A stretch of DNA of 42,773 bases from Chara braunii (taxonomy: Eukaryota > Streptophyta > Charophyceae > Charales > Characeae), in the NCBI GenBank assembly GCA_003427395.1, contig BFEA01000167.1, positions 2,270,118 through 2,312,890 on the forward strand. Direction: 5' to 3'. Both the position numbers and the translations under genes were made by a program. Under the pieces are notes generated by a model. The model was not told the origin of the DNA, made no database searches, and saw only the letters and a list, made by a program, of their open reading frames with translations. Below are positions 18,794 to 28,047 of this stretch, piece by piece. Numbering within the stretch: the first letter of the stretch is position 1; each line of letters starts with the position of its first letter.

Positions 18794-19516
18794 CTAGGAT
18801 ATGGGATGGGCGCAATCATAGGCGTGAACAAGTTTCATGGCATTCTTAAGGTTAGCAAGAGGTTCCCATGTGGATTCTTGGTCACGGTATCCTATCCATT
18901 TAACTTTGTATTTTGTGATTGGTTCAGGGTGGTCAGATACCTGAGTAGTTCTTCGTCCTATCATGGCTTCGACGACGAATTCAGGGCCTGTGGGTAACAT
19001 GATTGGTGGAGGTCTAGGATATGGGCGGTCAGCGAATTGGGGTGGGGATTCATTGTAATTTTTTAGGTATTCTACGTGGAAGACAGGGTGGACGCGACTC
19101 ATGTCAGGGGGGAGTTGGAGTTTGTAGTTGACGGAGGAGGTCTGTTCAATGATGGGGAAGGGTCCGAGCCACTTGTTCGAGAGTTTCTTGGACAATCCAT
19201 GTTCGGGTTCAAAGCGTTTGGCGGAGAGCCAGACGTTGTCCCCTTTTCTTAATGACACGCCACATCTGTGTTTGTTAGTCTTGTTGGTTTGTTGTTCTTG
19301 TGTTCGTTCAAGGGCTTCAGTAGCTTCTCTGAGGAGTCTGTTCATTGTTGCTACCCATTCATTGAGAGAAGGGCAGGGGGTGGAGGGGTTGAGTTGTGAA
19401 GGGAGCAAGAAGTCGGAGGGCAAGCGAGGATGGTAGCCAAGGTCGAGGTAGAACGGGGACATGCCAGTGGAAGGGCCGACGGCGTTGTTATAGGCGATAT
19501 CGGCGGTTGTGAGCAA
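18794..19516 (-). pseudogene. Family B integrase C-terminus with chromodomain
   Basis: 240 open codons. The N-terminal part is the end of the integrase core (IAYNNAVGPSTGMSPF). It is followed by SLRKGDNVWLSAKRF and LSNKWLGPFPIIEQ (the GPY/F-type module) and VHPVFHVEYLKNY. Residues ~178-233 are a classical chromodomain: EFVVEAMIGRR, then KYKVKWIGY, then STWEPLANLKNA, with the conserved aromatic and W-x-G-Y residues. The chromodomain directs integration towards particular chromatin marks in chromoviruses. An in-frame TAG separates this from the upstream core (WD*LLTTADIAY, where Glu is expected). The apparent start at 19516 is therefore not real. Confidence 0.93.
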
Positions 19517-20122
19517 CTAATCCCAGTCGTGTTGATGTGGACGACAATACTCCCGCGGGATTCTTTGGAGAGTATCGTTCATCTTCTCGGTTTGTCCATC
19601 GGTCTGGGGGTGGAATGCAGTGCTATACTTGAGCGTGGTTCCGTAGGCTTTAAAGAGGTGTTTCCAGAATTGTGAGAGGAAGCAAAGGTCACGGTCGTCG
19701 ATGATGTTCTCGGGGAGACCGTGATGGCGTGCGACATGGTCGAAGAAGAGAATGGCGACGTCCTTGGCGTTGTGCGATGTGGTGCAAGGGTGAAGTGGGC
19801 GCGTCTGGTCAAGCGACAAACAATGACATAGATGCAATCATGTCCGCGGTCGGTCTTGGGGAGACCGCAAACGAAGATAATGGAGATGGACTGCCACCGG
19901 TGGGTGGGGATCGAAGGTGATTGTACCTTGCAGGGCTTGGTGCGGTTTGAGGGGTTGATGGCTTGATACATGGGGCATGAGCGGATGCATGCTTTGATAT
20001 CGACGAGTAGGGAAGGCCAATGAAAGTAGCGGGAGATGGTGTCGAATGTTTTCTGGAACCCAAGATGTCTGACAGTCTTGGCGTCGTGGTGCTCGGCCAA
20101 GAGCTGGGTACAGAGACCACAT
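19517..20122 (-). pseudogene. Family B integrase zinc finger and catalytic core, broken
   Basis: The frame from 20100 carries AEHHDAKTVRHLGFQKTF, ISRYFHWPSLLVDIKACIRSCPMYQ and NRTKPC, the HHCC region. Its last Cys is Tyr (SCPMYQ where SCxxCQ is usual). Then WQSISIIFVCGLPKTDRGHD and VIVCRLTRRAHF correspond to the core start. The Asp of the usual SMDF is Ile and the Asp of VDRLT is Cys. After a frameshift, 19837-19517 has VARHHGLPENIIDDRDLCF, with the second catalytic Asp, and FHPQTDGQTEKMN with the catalytic Glu. The first Asp of the triad is thus gone. Integrase would join cDNA ends to the host chromosome. Confidence 0.88.
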
Positions 20123-20209
20123 GCGTCAGGGATGTGAAGTCGGCGAGTGCCTTTAGCATCGATGTCAAGGAGATTGTTATGGAGGGAGTAGTTGGGGACA
20201 GGGTTGAGG

Positions 20210-20911
20210 TCACAAAGCTTGTTGTAGATGGTTGCGAAGTCTGGGCAAGAGAGATAGCCTTGGATGTAGCGATGGTGGAGGAGTTGGATGTGTCATTGTG
20301 GGGTAAACTTTCTCAGGGGGTTTGTGATCGAGGTGCCGGCACTGCCGGGAGAGGGCATCGGCAACATGGTTGCTTTTGCCGGGTGTATGGCAAATGGTGA
20401 AGGTGAACTGGGTGAGAAAGTCTAACCAGCGAGCTTGTCGTGAGGTAATGTCTTTCTTTGTTAGGATAGAAGAGACGATGGTGTTATCCGTGCGGATGGT
20501 GAAATATTGTTCGTCGAGGAATGGGCGCCAGACTTTGAGGGTGTGGATCACGGCGAGGAGCTCCTTCTCGTTGGAGGGGTAATTCATTTCCACGGGAAGG
20601 AGTTTCTTGTTGGCGAAGGCGATGGGGTATTTGCCAGGTGGGGCCTCGTGGTGGGTAGGGGATTCCTTGATGGAGGGAGTTTCGGTGGTGTCACAAGGAA
20701 AATGTTGGGACTGGAAGGCTCCAATGGCAAAGTCGGAGGCGTCGGTGGTGACGTAGAAATGGCGAGTGGGGTCGGCGATCTTGAGGACGGGGGCAGTGGT
20801 GATGAGTTGTTTGATGGCATCGAAGGCGTTTTGGCGGCGGTCGTTCCAATGAAGGGTTTGTCCTTGCGGGTGAGTTCGTGGAGGGGGTACGAGATGTCGA
20901 AGAAGTTGCAA
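20210..20911 (-). pseudogene. Family B RNase H domain
   Basis: The frame has LHWNDRRQNAFDAIKQL, PVLKIADPTRHFYVTTDASDFAIGA (first Asp of RNase H), then YPIAFANKKLLPVEMNYPSNEKELLAVIHTLKVWRPFL (Glu), FTIRTDN (Asp) and HTPGKSNHVADALSR (final Asp). The D-E-D-D set therefore looks complete. It overlaps the end of the RT frame (20584-20911) after a frameshift near 20860-20910. RNase H removes the RNA strand during reverse transcription. The apparent start is arbitrary because the domain is part of a Pol polyprotein. Confidence 0.9.
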
Positions 20912-21567
20912 ATAAAGGGGCGGTAGTAGTTGGCAAGGCCGAGAAATGATTGAAGTTGGAGTAGGGTCTTGGGTGGTGGATACTCGACGATTGCGGTGAC
21001 CTTCGAGGGGTCTATGCGGATACCTTCAGCGGAGATGATGTGGCCAAGGTATTCAATGCTTGACGCGACAAAGGTGCATTTGTTGAGCTTGGCGTAAAAT
21101 TTTTGCTCTTTGAGGATAGAGAGGACTTGGCGGGGATGCTGAAGGTGGGACTCGACGGTGGGACTATAGACGAGGATATCATTGAGGTAGATGACGACAT
21201 AGACTTCGAGGAGGTCGCAGAAGATGTGATTCACTGTAGATTGGAATATGGTGGGGGCGTTCGTGAGTCCGAAGGGCCTCACGAGGAATTCGTAGTGCCC
21301 TAATCGGGAACGAAAGGTGGTTTTGTGGGTATCCTCCTCGCAGATGCGGATCTGGTAGAAGCCACTGCGGAGGTCGATCTTGGTAAAATACTTGGCTCCA
21401 CGGAGTCGATCGAGAAGCTCGGAGATCCGAGGTAGGGGGTACTTGTTCTTGATCGTGATCCGGTTCAAGGCGCAATAGTCTGTGCACATCCGAAGTTCCG
21501 ATGTTTTGCCTTTCTTTACGAAAAGGCAGCTTGTGCTGAAGGGGGATGAACTCGGCCTAATGAATCA
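20912..21567 (-). pseudogene. Family B reverse transcriptase with YLND active site
   Basis: The frame has RPSSSPFSTSCLFVKK, then MCTDYCALNRITIKNKYPLPRI, YFTKIDLRSGFYQI, TTFRSRLGHYEFLVRPFGLTNAP, then IYLNDILVYS, and IEYLGHIIS, LQLQSFLGLANYYRPFI. All Ty3-type RT blocks are in order. The catalytic YxDD box reads YLND: the Asn codon is at 21181-21183, and one G to A change from Asp accounts for it. That substitution abolishes metal binding. The same frame runs upstream into the protease with a single TGA at 21565-21567 (within KxFIRPS). The enzyme copies element RNA into DNA. Confidence 0.94.
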
Positions 21568-22330
21568 TTTTTCCAGGGGTTCATTGAGTTGCCGCTTCAT
21601 TTCTTCGACTTCCGGAACGGAGAGTTGGTATGGAGGGCTGCAAGGTGGAGAGTGACCGGGCTCCAAATCGATGGTGTGGGATACGCCACATTCCGAAGGT
21701 AATCCGACAGACAAGGACTCGGGGAAGACGTCCTTGAACTCGTCGAGGATGGAGGTGAGGGCGGGGTCAGAGGGGGGCGCTTGGTCGGATTTGCCCGTTG
21801 GGAGCAAGTCCTCAGAACGCTCGCGATCAATGACAAGGCAATAGTAGGTGGAGTCAGGGTTCGTGCGAGCCATGTGAAGGAATTGGTGCGGGGTGACAGA
21901 GCTTGGGGAGCTGGGATAGGGGAGATGGGGAATGTCGATGGTTGTGTCACGGGGGTTGGTAAGGCGGAGGAAATTGGGGTGGATCGTGTATGGCATGTAG
22001 CGGTCTAGCCACGGTGTTCCCAAAACGATATCGCACATTAAGTGCATGACATCGAATGAGACCTGACTGTGGAGGGTTCCAACAGTCATGGTGGTCCCGG
22101 GAACCGTACGGTCTACTACGACGGCGGTGTCTTTGTCCCCTAAACGAATCGTAATCGGGGAGTCGTAACTGCCGATGGAGGTAAGACCGACTTTCGGACA
22201 CACGCGTCAGGGTAACGGTGGCTCCAATGTTGAGGAGGGCCCATAACTTAGTCGTAGACGCACCAAGGGTGGCGGTGATGAATTTGAGGTGGAAGCGTGA
22301 TGACTTGGCGGTGGAGATAATGGTGTTGAG
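21568..22330 (-). pseudogene. Family B aspartic protease, active-site Asp to Asn
   Basis: The upstream frame reads FHLKFITATLGASTTKLWALLNIGATVTLT. In retropepsins LLxxGAT has Asp before S/T-G-A-T, and here the position is Asn (codon 22229-22231, one G to A change). A frameshift near 22205 moves to a frame carrying LTSIGSYDSPITIRLGD, then FDVMHLMCDIVLGTPWLDRY, the hydrophobic D(I/V)xLGxPW end of the protease. It continues through a linker (SECGVSHTIDLEPG, VPEVEEMKRQL) into RT. Protease would process the Gag-Pol polyprotein. With Asn at the catalytic site it would be inactive. Confidence 0.88.
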
Positions 22331-22643
22331 GCGGCGTTGTTCATTGCCTAATCGGACAAGCTGATCGTGTCGGGCTTGTTCCTTAACAACATCAAAGAAG
22401 GTGACAGAGGATGGATTTGGAAGGAGGGTTGAGGAACATGTGGCAATGAGGGGGCCGCCAGGCGACGAGGGTTGCGACGCTTGGGGGTCGTCCCGTGGGA
22501 TGTGCGGCACCGGAGAGGGGGGAGGCAGACATATTGTCGATGCCAAATGGGCCACCAGTGGGGTGGAGATCGTCACCGACGGGATGGTCGACAGACTAGT
22601 CGTTGATGCCGGGGCAAGTTTGTGGTGAATATGGGGACAGTGT

Positions 22644-22985
22644 TCAAGTGGAGGAGGGGACGGGAGTGCCGGATGGGGAAGCGGCGGGTTGGGGAGCCGT
22701 GGACCTGGGTGCCTGACATGTGAACTGCCTAGTATTTGGACAGCTTGTCTGCTGATGTCCTAACTGTCGGCACCGGAAACATCCACCCTTAGCTTGGAGG
22801 TAGGTTCGCTCCTCCGACGTGAGTTTCATGAGATGGGTTGGGTGGGTGTTTATGGGAGGACGGCTGGTGCGTCCTCTCTTTTCCATCTGCATAAGGTGGA
22901 TGGCGGAGAGTTCATCGGAGGAGAGCGATGTGGTGTCTAGTGGGTCGGAGAGGGTGTTGGGGTCGGGGATGGAGAACTCGTCCAA
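22644..22985 (-). pseudogene. Family B Gag C-terminal part with CCHC zinc knuckle
   Basis: The frame contains SSDELSAIHLMQMEKRGR, then CFRCRQLGHQQTSC (C-x2-C-x4-H-x4-C), the retroviral zinc knuckle that binds the element RNA, followed by a Pro/Ser/Thr tail. It is separated by frame changes from the capsid-like part upstream and the protease downstream. The knuckle itself is complete. The apparent start at 22985 is within the protein and not the translation start. Confidence 0.88.
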
Positions 22986-23083
22986 GGAGGCAGAGAGAGA
23001 GGTTTCGTAGGTGATGTTATGAAAGAATCATGAGCGGGGTGGGGCGGATGTGAGTGCGTCCTTGTACGGGGTGAGGAATTTAT

Positions 23084-23560
23084 CTAGGTGGATGGCGTGG
23101 TTGAAGAGATCGGAGAGGTACATTTGGGGGCCGTGGAGGAGGGAGGTAGCGAGGTCCTTGCGGCATCCCCGTTTGAAGTGGGAGATGCCGCAGCATCGCT
23201 GATGTAGTCAAGGGGGATGTGTTCCCACAACACACGAACGTATTGGACAAAACGGTCGGTTGGGCTGTTTTGTCGAAGGCGACAGAGTTGCTTAAAGTAG
23301 TCATCGACTGTCTCTTGCGGTCGGAATGCGTGGGTGATGAGATTGCCCCACTCGAGGAAGAAATGGGGTTCTGCGTTTGCTTGTTGGCAGTTAGCTCGTT
23401 CGGTGTACCACCAACGAGCGGCGCCTTCCTGTAACCTGGTGCTGGCAATAGGGAGCCAGTGTGTGACAGGGAGGTTGTGGAGGGAGAAGGTGTCGTAGAG
23501 TTTGTCGAGGAAGACGAAGACGTCCTCGTGGGGAAGGTCGGTGAAGGGGGGGATGTCCAT
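23084..23560 (-). pseudogene. Family B Gag capsid-like domain
   Basis: The frame reads DIPPFTDLPHEDVFVFLDKLYDTF, WLPIASTRLQEGAARWWYTER, FFLEWGNLITHAFRPQETVDDYFKQLCRLRQ, then YVRVLWEHIPLDYISDA. The 'L.G.A..W' and 'F...F.p......y..L..l.Q' pattern is that of the Retrotrans_gag capsid family. A TGA at about 23564-23566 separates it from the same frame upstream (SLTGNSPPSF*SMDIPPF), so the upstream Pro/Ser-rich frame is its direct continuation. The domain assembles the particle shell. Confidence 0.85.
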
Positions 23561-23566
23561 TGATCA

Positions 23567-24401
23567 GAAGGATGGGGGACTGTTGCCCGTTAGGGATGTT
23601 GTGGTGGCGAGGGTGTTGAAATCAAGTTTGGGTGAGGAGGACAGTACCCGGGTGAAATCGGTGGTGGGGTTGGTTGGGAGAAGTGTAGACGGGGGAAGTA
23701 CTGGAACGGCGGGGCCGAGGGGTTGGGCTGTGGGGGTGATTTGTGTATAGGTGGGGAGGGTGGAAGTGATACTGGATGAAGTCATGAGAGGTTTTGACTG
23801 GGGGGAAATGGTTGACGGCTGCGTGACAGCGGGGGTTGTCGTCTTGTGCGGTGGGGTGACCGTGGTGGAGGTGGTGGTGGATGAAGGCGGGGGTGTGGAT
23901 GACGTGCTAGCAGAGGGCGATGGATGTGGGGGAGGAGGTGATTGGTGTAGATATGGACGCGGAAGATGAGGGAAGGGTGGTGGCACTCGAGGTTGGGGGG
24001 GGGGACGTGGTGGTGACGACCTGGATGGTGGGGGTTTTATTTTCAATGGCGGCCACATGAGCGGACATGGTGGAGACGAATGTTTTGATGTCGTTGATGG
24101 ATGAGTGGATGGATGTCCCCATGCGGAGGAGTGTCGCAAGATCGGTGGCGGCATAGGGTGCTGTTGTTTGCTCGCCTGCGAGGTTGCGGGCGATGCTGTC
24201 GACGGAGTCGGTGCGGATGCCAGACATATCAATGTTGGATGATTGGGCCATGGTGGGGGAGGAAGCGCTGGTAGCGGCGGAAGAGGTGACAGCGGCAACC
24301 GAGGTGGTGGCAGCCGATGAGGTGGAGGCAGCGGCAGCAGTGGCAGCAGCGGCGGCGTCGGCGGCGGCTGCGCGTTGAGAGTTCCTGGTTGTGCGTGTCA
24401 T
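23567..24401 (-). pseudogene. Family B Gag N-terminal low-complexity region
   Basis: From the ATG at 24399-24401 the frame begins MTRTTRNSQRAAAADAAAAA, an Ala-rich stretch from GCN repeats. It continues MSGIRTDSVDSIARNL and a helical segment DLATLLRMGTSIHSSINDIKTFVSTMSAHVAAIENK, then Pro/Ser/Thr-rich sequence. A frameshift in the Pro/Ser region (~23940) is needed to join the capsid frame. The start is chosen because it is the first ATG before the Ala run and nothing coding precedes it. Function of this part is unknown. Confidence 0.7.
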
Positions 24402-24424
24402 GCACGGGAGGGGTTCCTATTTAC

Positions 24425-24535
24425 AAGGGTAGAACACATACTTGCGGCGCATCGAGGTGCGCTGCACCGCGCACTCGTGCCGCACTGCGCACAGCGCACG
24501 ACGCGCGCGCACGGGGTGCGGCGCAGCCCGAAAAT
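24425..24535 (+). repeat. GC-rich GCGCAC repeat, left arm of an inverted pair
   Basis: It begins ATACTTGCGGCGCA and continues in GCGCACTGCGCACAGCGCAC-type words. The complement of 25639-25715 begins with the same 14 bases and has the same kind of words, so the two segments are inverted copies 1.2 kb apart. They flank the microsatellite, repeat R1 copy 2 and the N gap. This may be the two ends of one element, or a GC-rich repeat shared by chance of location. Confidence 0.65.
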
Positions 24536-24682
24536 AAGGGGTCAAGGGAAAAAAAAAAAGTTGGGGAGGGTTTTTTTAGACCTGAGTGGGATGTCGCGTC
24601 ATAAACCACAAAAAAAATATTAACAAAAATTTGAGGCCGCGCGGGGCCTCAGGAAAAAAAAGGGGAGAAGTTCGTTTTTTTC

Positions 24683-24684
<2 letters not shown>

Positions 24685-24757
<73 letters not shown>
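24685..24757. repeat. Compound (GT)n(GA)n microsatellite
   Basis: About 22 GT units pass directly into about 15 GA units. Downstream, GGTGGGA/GGCGGAAG words and another GA run (24865-24880) continue the purine-rich composition to 24890. Reading frames here are simple-sequence artefacts. Confidence 0.97.
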
Positions 24758-24758
<1 letters not shown>

Positions 24759-24904
24759 ATGGTGGGAAGAGGGAGAGAAAAGTCGCGATGGTGGATGGCG
24801 GAAGGTGGGAGAAAGGCCGAAGGTGGGATGGTGGGAAGCGGCGGAAGAAGTCGGGAGGAGGGTGAGAGAGAGAGAGAGAGACTGCGAGGCTGTACACTAA
24901 CCGG

Positions 24905-25148
24905 TAGGGTTAGATTCGTAATTTTGTTTGGCTGAGGGCTAACCGAGAGACCTACCTGTAAGGAAATCCGTGAGGGACAGATCTGCAAATCTGGGAAAAT
25001 AACGGCCCAGTACTAACTCGAATTCCTACAGCTACCCTAACTGCGTATAGCAGGCCCGGGCTACCCTTAGGACAGACAGGCCCTAAGTGGCCTATGCTGA
25101 TAGACGGTCCTATAGCCTATAGCCGGGTCCGGTAGAGGCCGAGAGGCC
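24905..25148 (+). repeat. Dispersed repeat R1, copy 2 (cut by the N gap)
   Basis: Same family and orientation as 11217-11450, from GGTTAGATTCGTAATTTTG to GAGAGGCC where the Ns start. It has an extra ~20 bases (GGCCCAGTACTAACTCG) relative to copy 1. No LINE coding sequence precedes it here. Confidence 0.88.
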
Positions 25149-25638
25149 NNNNNNNNNNNNNNNNNNNNNNNNNNNNNNNNNNNNNNNNNNNNNNNNNNNN
25201 NNNNNNNNNNNNNNNNNNNNNNNNNNNNNNNNNNNNNNNNNNNNNNNNNNNNNNNNNNNNNNNNNNNNNNNNNNNNNNNNNNNNNNNNNNNNNNNNNNNN
25301 NNNNNNNNNNNNNNNNNNNNNNNNNNNNNNNNNNNNNNNNNNNNNNNNNNNNNNNNNNNNNNNNNNNNNNNNNNNNNNNNNNNNNNNNNNNNNNNNNNNN
25401 NNNNNNNNNNNNNNNNNNNNNNNNNNNNNNNNNNNNNNNNNNNNNNNNNNNNNNNNNNNNNNNNNNNNNNNNNNNNNNNNNNNNNNNNNNNNNNNNNNNN
25501 NNNNNNNNNNNNNNNNNNNNNNNNNNNNNNNNNNNNNNNNNNNNNNNNNNNNNNNNNNNNNNNNNNNNNNNNNNNNNNNNNNNNNNNNNNNNNNNNNNNN
25601 NNNNNNNNNNNNNNNNNNNNNNNNNNNNNNNNNNNNNN
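25149..25638. other. Assembly gap (490 N)
   Basis: An unbroken run of N. The true length and content are unknown. It lies between R1 copy 2 and the right GC-rich arm, both of which may be collapsed repeats. Confidence 1.
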
Positions 25639-25720
25639 CGCGCCGGTGCGCGCGCACCCTCAGTTTGCACACAGCGCACTGCGCAGCGCACAGTGCCGGT
25701 GCGCCGCAAGTATGGTAGAA
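25639..25720 (-). repeat. GC-rich GCGCAC repeat, right arm of an inverted pair
   Basis: Its complement starts ATACTTGCGGCGCACCGG and matches the style and start of 24430-24535. The sequence changes abruptly to AT-rich DNA after about 25720. Confidence 0.65.
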
Positions 25721-25724
25721 CAAC

Positions 25725-26020
25725 ATCAATTGATTTATCAAAAAACAGATAATTTCCGAAAGAATAAAATTTGCAAAACAAGAATGAAAATAAATTAATT
25801 TCGATTCAAACGAATTAAAGTTATTCAAAATTAATTTGAGAACACGCCTTGGAAAGAAATTCAAAAAGAATCCGAAGGAGAAACTTGCAAAACGAAAATT
25901 TGCAGAAATTTTCGCTGAAAATATTGGAAAGGGGAAAAAAGAAGAAATAACTAGTTTTGAAGAAAAATTTCGATTTTGGTTTTTAAATTTATTCGAAATT
26001 AATTTTGGGGTATGATTTTA
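25725..26020. other. AT-rich DNA, insertion host of family A copy 1
   Basis: Strongly AT-rich with recurring TTCGAA, AATTCGA and TTTCCGAAAGAA words. The same composition and words (including TTTCCGAAAGAA) occur at 34987-35269 on the other side of the plus-strand element, which supports one AT-rich locus split by the insertion. No gene is seen. Confidence 0.6.
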
Positions 26021-26828
26021 TGCGAGGATCTGGGTCCTCGGCAGGCCTGAGGGCCCTCTGTTGCACCTGTGCCCGCCCTAAGTGAAGGCGGGCCTAACAA
26101 ATTACGAGAGGCCCACGGCTGTCAGTTTCGTATTTCGGTTCCAGGCAGTTTCGTCGCGCCAGTTGGTTGAGGAAAACACAGGCCGAGCAGCGAGACTTTC
26201 GACGGCCTTCCAGGCCTTTCCAAAATGATGCAGGCCCTGGACGAGAAGGGCAGCCTCATACACAGACAGTTGGGAGGCCCAACCGAATGAGGCCCAGTAG
26301 CTGCAAGAGAGGCGCAGCGTCCTGGGGCCTACCAGAAGGGCGCTCCTGAGGGCAGCACCATAGCCCAGCCACCATAGCTGGCGGGCTTGGACTACAGTGA
26401 GGCGCAGGGGTGGTCTTCGGGTGTACAGAGGGAAGACGTGGTGTAAGACGAGGGAGAGAGAGAGAAGGATGATGATGATGATGATGTGAGGGCACATACC
26501 TGGTATTGGCGATGGTCTGCAAGGGCGACATCTTCAAGTACTTCGGAGGCTGCTGACGTCAACAGTTGCATTGTCAATTAGCAGGCTAGTAGTAGCTGTG
26601 TAGGGAGTAGGCTGGGCGCCGAGCGCCAAGTAGGGAGATAGGGACTGGATACAATATGTTGGTGGTAGCGAGAGCAAGCTCTCATTGACATTGGTTTTCA
26701 GTGCTACGATTCTCCATTGGTGTCATATTGGTGCAATGCTGCTTTCTGAACACTGTGATACAATTTGGCTTTCAATGTGATTGTGCAATCTGAATATTGT
26801 CATCTCGCTATTGCTCATTTTCCTTGCA
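26021..26828 (+). repeat. Family A copy 1 5' LTR
   Basis: It runs from TGCGAGGATC to TTTTCCTTGCA (TG...CA, 808 bp). The end at 26828 is set by the PBS three bases later and by the minus-strand LTR, which also ends in TGCA. A hairpin GCCCGCC-CTAAGTGAA-GGCGGGC lies at 26071-26093 and is kept in the 3' LTR. A GATGAT microsatellite lies at ~26468-26486. Antisense open frames occur in the middle. LTRs supply promoter and polyadenylation signals, but no convincing TATA box was picked out. Confidence 0.92.
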
Positions 26829-26831
26829 ATT

Positions 26832-26843
26832 TGGTATCGGAGC
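26832..26843 (+). promoter_or_regulatory. Primer-binding site, initiator-Met tRNA type
   Basis: TGGTATCGGAGC differs at one base from TGGTATCAGAGC, the complement of the plant initiator-Met tRNA 3' end used by most plant Ty3/gypsy elements. It starts three bases after the LTR end, the usual spacing. It would prime minus-strand DNA synthesis. Confidence 0.9.
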
Positions 26844-28047
26844 TGCTTCGAACTGCGCTCATTGGTTCTTCGCAATAGCTGTTCGGTGCTTCACATGAGG
26901 TGTGGGGCAGTGATAAGGCTTGGGCGTTGGACGTAAGGCGGCCCAGGGTCGTGTGGGCGCGCCAGGAAGCTATGTGGTGTCATTAGGGGTGTACGCTGGA
27001 TGATGAGAGCTCGCTGATGTGGCATTTAAGCCGAGGTGGAACTGCATTCTGCTGTTGGTTGTGCCGAGGCAAAGACCGGTCATCATAAATGCACATCAGG
27101 TTGCCGGTGAGAAATCTGTGGTTGGGGGCAACACTATGAGGTACGTTGATTCCTTCCTTATCTACCCTCTTCATTGCTTCTTGCCGTGAGGGAGTGAGTT
27201 TTGTCTTGAAAGTCCTCTCAATGTGAGGTGTCGCGAGCGCTCAACCTTGAGAGTCGACATTCTTCTTGGGCAGCAAGCTGGTGGGAGACGGGTGATGCCT
27301 AAGAAGGGCCCTGGACGAAGCACGCGGGTCACGGTCATGCTTTGCTGCAAGTCCTTGATTCTGCTGCTGCGCAATAGAGGTCATGCAGGGCATGCCAGCC
27401 CGTTGAACAGACGCTTTCTAGACCGTCTCTAAATATTTCTGGTGGGGACTTGGTGTTGATTCTGGCTGTGATCGTCGTCCTGTCTGCGACGTTAAATAAT
27501 TCCTGAGGAGTTACGGGGGATCTCCTTAAATGCCTCCTAATCAGCCAGATCAAACCGGGTGTAAGGCTCGTTGCATGCGAGGATAAATAATGTGCAGGGG
27601 CTGGGAGGTTCGGCGTTGACTTGGGGCACAGGGATGGGCCGGATTGCACACCTTCAGACACGCTGCTCAACCAGATGCTCAGGCTGTTGACACAGGATAC
27701 AGGGAGAGGGGGGATTCCGGTAACTGTTCGCGGTGGCACTAATTCGATAAACTGCCATCCAGCATACATCTCTGCAGGGAGCATTATTTTTATTTTTTAT
27801 TATTTAGTTATTACGGACTTGACTAACAACTGACAGATAGCTGCAGATAGACTAGTATATTCTTTGCTGCATTGCAATCTGTATATAGATTTAATATTCC
27901 TTGTAGGATCTGACTTGGTTGACCCCTAACTACCTAACTGTTTCTGTCCAGGCCGACCGAAGTTAGTTATGTATTATACTCGGTTGTGTGTCATGCTGAG
28001 GTAGGATTCAATGTGGATTCTAGTTTAGATCACACACACTGTAGCTC
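26844..28047 (+). other. Family A copy 1 long 5' leader
   Basis: About 1.2 kb between PBS and gag ATG, without a supported frame. Its second part (~27440-28047) aligns with the leader of the minus copy (41882-42585), e.g. around GGATTGCACACCTTCAGACAC and TACCGGTAACTG-like words, so it belongs to the element. Known Ty3/gypsy leaders carry packaging signals. None can be pointed to here. Confidence 0.75.

Larger units (their letters stand above)
18794..24401 (-). mobile_element. Ty3/gypsy chromovirus coding region (family B), defective
   Basis: On the minus strand from 24401 down to 18794 the order is Ala-rich Gag N-terminus, capsid-like domain, CCHC knuckle, aspartic protease, reverse transcriptase, RNase H, integrase (HHCC and core) and a C-terminal chromodomain. 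This is the Ty3/gypsy order, and the chromodomain marks it as a chromovirus. Several frame changes and stops, and active-site substitutions in protease, RT and integrase, show it is dead. LTRs could not be identified. The 5' side runs into GC-rich DNA, microsatellites and the N gap. Confidence 0.93.
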
